Assembly: GCA_030433055.1 (NCBI GenBank) | Contig: JAUILJ010000359.1 | Coordinates: forward strand, 1 to 7,725 | Direction: 5' to 3' | Length of the DNA stretch: 7,725 bases | Origin: Polyangia bacterium | GTDB lineage: Bacteria; Myxococcota_A; Polyangia; Polyangiales; Polyangiaceae | Shown here: piece after piece, positions 5,645 through 7,725 of the stretch | How positions within the stretch are numbered: the stretch's first letter is position 1 | Layout of the letters: each line of letters opens with the position of its first letter | Notes under the pieces: model-generated | What the model was told of the DNA's origin: nothing | Seen by the model: only the letters and a program-made list of their open reading frames with translations | Databases searched by the model: none | Program-made: the position numbers and the translations under genes

Positions 5645-7725
5645 GCGTGCCGGTCTATTTCCGCGGGAGAACTAGATTCGAGCACGAGCCGCAACAGCTT
5701 CAGCTCCCGTTCGAATGCGAGGGCGCCGCGGGCCTTCTCCGCTCCCACCAGAGCAAATCTGGCGGCCTGTTCGAGTTCTCCGGCGGCCGCGAGGTGCTTC
5801 GCCAAGCGTCCTTCATCGACCGTTCCGCTCTCCACCAGCACCTCCGCGAGGCGCTTGTGCAGTGTACGCTGAAGCGTCGCGCCGGCGAGGCGGACAGCCG
5901 CCCTCGCGACGCGATCGTGATACGTCTCGGCGAAGACCCCACGAGGAGTCAGCGCTAAACGCACCAGACGCCGCTCTGCCATCGAGGCCAGCCGACGCTC
6001 CAGCGCCAGCGCTGACTCCCCCACCACCGCCGCCAACGACGGGAGACGAAGCGGCTCCCCGGCGACGGCGAGCACCTGGACCACGCGGCGGTCTTCGGGC
6101 GCTTCCTCGGACAGGCGCACCGTCAGGAGCTGGTCGAGATCATGATTGTCGCCGTAGCGAGAGCCAGCACGACTCAGCTCGTGGAGGAATAGCGGGTGCC
6201 CCGCGGAAACTCGCGCAAGATCTCGGGCTCTCGAGCGAAGGCGCCCTGAGTCCGCTTTGGGCGTGCCCTCCCGCGTTAGCACGCCAAACGCCAGCGTGGC
6301 CGCGTCGACTGGCGACAGTGGCCCGAGAGCCAGGCGCTCCACATCACCGCGGGCCGAGAGCCAGCCGGTAGCCGGCCCCGGCACTGGGCGCGTCGAAATC
6401 ACTAGACGGACCCCTGCCCGCGGAACATCCAGCAGCTCGGACAGGAGCAGCAGCGAGTCTGCGTCAGCCCACTGAGCGTCGTCGATGAACCACACCACAT
6501 CGCCGAAGGAGCGCAGGAGGGTGTGCATGGCACGCAGCGCAGAGCGCCTGACATTCGACGAGCCGTCGCTGTTGCCTTCGAGGCTCAACCCGGGGAGCAG
6601 TCGCCCCAGCGCTGCCTGCTGGCGATCATCCATGGCATCGAGGCACGTCGGGTCAGCGTCGATCAAGCCCTGGAAGAATTCCCCCAAGGCTTGAAACGGT
6701 ACGTGCTCACGCTCGGAACAGCTCGTGGACACCGTCACGACAGCTGGCAGCAACTCCGCAGCGTGACGCATCAGGGCACTCTTCCCCACGCCCGATTCCC
6801 CCTGGATACAAAAGATCGGTCCACCCGTGTGCACCCAGCGCTTCAAGAGCTTGAACTCGACCTCTCGTCCAACGAACGCCTCGGCGCTGCTCTGGGCGGC
6901 GCGCGGATGGCCTGCGACTGGCGCGCTCGAAGCACCGAAGCAGTCCAGCACCTGGCGCGCCAGCGGTCGCTCCCCAGGGTCGCGGCGTAGCAAGCCCATC
7001 GCCAAGTCGACATAGGGCGTGAGTGCGGGATCCGCGCACATGGGTCGAAACGCATCCTGCTGCTGCTTGGCGATCAGTACCTGCTCGTTGCTCCCCAGGA
7101 AAGGCAACCGCCCGGTGAGTACTTGGTAGAGCACGCAGCCCACCGCATACCAATCCGCCGCCTCGGCGCCGCTTCCAGCGACCTGCTCCGGCGCTGCGTA
7201 GCTCGGCGTGCCATGGAAGCGTCCAGGGCGATCCTCACCCCCGATGTCCGTCACCGATCCGAAATCCGCGACCTGCACCACACCGTGAGAGCTCACCAGG
7301 ACGTTCGACGGCTTGATATCGCGGTGGACCTTTCCCCGCTCGTGGAGCACGAGCAGCCCTTGGGCCAGCTGAGAGAATGCGACGTCGAGGCGCTTGGGGT
7401 CGACCTGCTCCGTCACCACGGCAGCGCGCCGCGGGACGGCGTCGCTCCCCCCTTCCGACTCCAGCGTCGTGAGCGTTCGAGTCTGGCTCCTCTGCCTCAC
7501 CTCCGAGTGATGCTCGCGCCCGGTCTCCGCACTCCCCGCGGCAAAGTCGAGGAAGCCCGGCCCCGCCACGAGTTCCATCGTGAAGAACCAGAGGTCGTTC
7601 GCTGCCCACAGCTCGTACAGGTGGACGAGGTTCGGGTGCACGACGTCACGCAGCGCTCGAAACTCCCGGATCAGCCGGGTCGCCTCGCTTTCGGTGCCCG
7701 GGTGCAAAAGCTTGAGCGCAACGTC
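5506..7725 (-). CDS. Serine/threonine protein kinase with AAA/STAND ATPase domain, partial at window edge and frameshifted at its end
   Basis: The 5' end lies outside the window. The first visible codons read DVALKLL, so the VAIK lysine is residue 5 counting from the edge and the glycine loop is missing only because of the cut. The kinase domain has VHRDIKPSN (catalytic Asp at visible residue 136), ADFG (153-156), YAAPEQ (176-181) and the later DWYAVGCVLYQVLTGRLPF, all intact, so an active kinase is expected. A polar insert of about 45 residues sits between the hinge region and HRD (about 64-110). After a linker, FVGRE (284-288) begins an AAA_16/STAND-type ATPase with Walker A GESGVGKS (309-316) and Walker B VVWFIDDAQWAD (410-421), followed by helical repeats. 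Homology ends at about visible residue 693. The remaining residues to the stop at 5506 are an out-of-frame tail, and the true continuation lies in the next frame. The layout resembles PknK-like kinases. The TTG at 7707 is an internal leucine codon, not the start. Confidence 0.93.
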   Translation of the reverse strand, partial: DVALKLLHPGTESEATRLIREFRALRDVVHPNLVHLYELWAANDLWFFTMELVAGPGFLDFAAGSAETGREHHSEVRQRSQTRTLTTLESEGGSDAVPRRAAVVTEQVDPKRLDVAFSQLAQGLLVLHERGKVHRDIKPSNVLVSSHGVVQVADFGSVTDIGGEDRPGRFHGTPSYAAPEQVAGSGAEAADWYAVGCVLYQVLTGRLPFLGSNEQVLIAKQQQDAFRPMCADPALTPYVDLAMGLLRRDPGERPLARQVLDCFGASSAPVAGHPRAAQSSAEAFVGREVEFKLLKRWVHTGGPIFCIQGESGVGKSALMRHAAELLPAVVTVSTSCSEREHVPFQALGEFFQGLIDADPTCLDAMDDRQQAALGRLLPGLSLEGNSDGSSNVRRSALRAMHTLLRSFGDVVWFIDDAQWADADSLLLLSELLDVPRAGVRLVISTRPVPGPATGWLSARGDVERLALGPLSPVDAATLAFGVLTREGTPKADSGRLRSRARDLARVSAGHPLFLHELSRAGSRYGDNHDLDQLLTVRLSEEAPEDRRVVQVLAVAGEPLRLPSLAAVVGESALALERRLASMAERRLVRLALTPRGVFAETYHDRVARAAVRLAGATLQRTLHKRLAEVLVESGTVDEGRLAKHLAAAGELEQAARFALVGAEKARGALAFERELKLLRLVLESSSPAEIDRHAWSWPLPRPSATVAAAWRPRSTFSGSRGPARNESACGCTNALLNSS
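5644..5660 (-). other. Frameshift site (one missing base) in the kinase/ATPase/TPR gene
   Basis: The kinase frame reads SSPAEIDRHA up to codon GCC (5646-5644) and then turns into a Trp/Pro/Arg-rich sequence (WSWPLPRPSATVAAAW). The frame starting CTG GAG CTG at 5644 reads LELAIAEALCNCRRG and continues the expected helical repeats. One extra C in the GCCTGG stretch would restore a single gene of at least 1180 residues. No slippery heptamer is present, so mutation or assembly error is more likely than programmed slippage. Confidence 0.85.

Noticed and set aside
5640..5662. Programmed -1 frameshifting in the kinase gene
   Set aside because: No slippery X XXY YYZ heptamer and no obvious downstream stem-loop are present, and splitting a kinase from its TPR region by recoding would be unusual.
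5715..6371. Plus-strand open frame of 218 codons
   Set aside because: It is antisense to the kinase/ATPase coding region and strongly Pro/Arg/Ala-rich, so it is a shadow of the real gene.

Overview
The window is GC-rich with a strong G/C bias at third codon positions, and every convincing gene lies on the minus strand, so biological order runs from the right end of the window to the left. The kinase family, the FHA/AAA/winged-helix regulator architecture and the codon use point to a myxobacterium, most like the Polyangiales (Sorangium/Polyangium type). This is an inference from protein family, not a database result.

Right half (7725 to 2762): a two-gene signalling cassette. The first gene, cut by the window edge just before its VAIK lysine, encodes a serine/threonine protein kinase fused to an AAA/STAND-type ATPase and a long helical TPR-like region. 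Its stop overlaps the start of the second gene (ATGA at 4178-4175). The second gene encodes an FHA domain, a sigma-54-activator-like AAA domain without a recognisable GAFTGA loop and with an altered Walker B, and a C-terminal OmpR/PhoB/SARP-type winged helix. Each gene is interrupted once by a single-base frameshift, near 5644 in the kinase and near 3389 in the regulator. Homology continues smoothly in the next frame both times. As sequenced, the kinase loses its TPR region and the regulator loses its DNA-binding domain, unless the shifts are assembly errors.

Middle (2770 to 1423): three direct repeats with a CTTAA core at exactly 11-bp spacing cover the regulator's stop codon and the gap to the next gene. 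That geometry is the one bound by PhoB/OmpR and SARP winged helices. Just downstream lie a small 97-aa gene with a strong ribosome binding site and, coupled by a GTGA overlap, a 330-aa three-helix membrane protein with four cysteines in its predicted outer domain. Neither is a family I recognise.

Left (1322 to 1): a LysR-type regulator, then about 480 bases with no confident gene.

Proposed logic (inference): the kinase senses something through its ATPase/TPR part and signals by phosphothreonine to the FHA regulator. The regulator's winged helix then acts at the adjacent 11-bp repeats to control the small-protein/membrane-protein pair.
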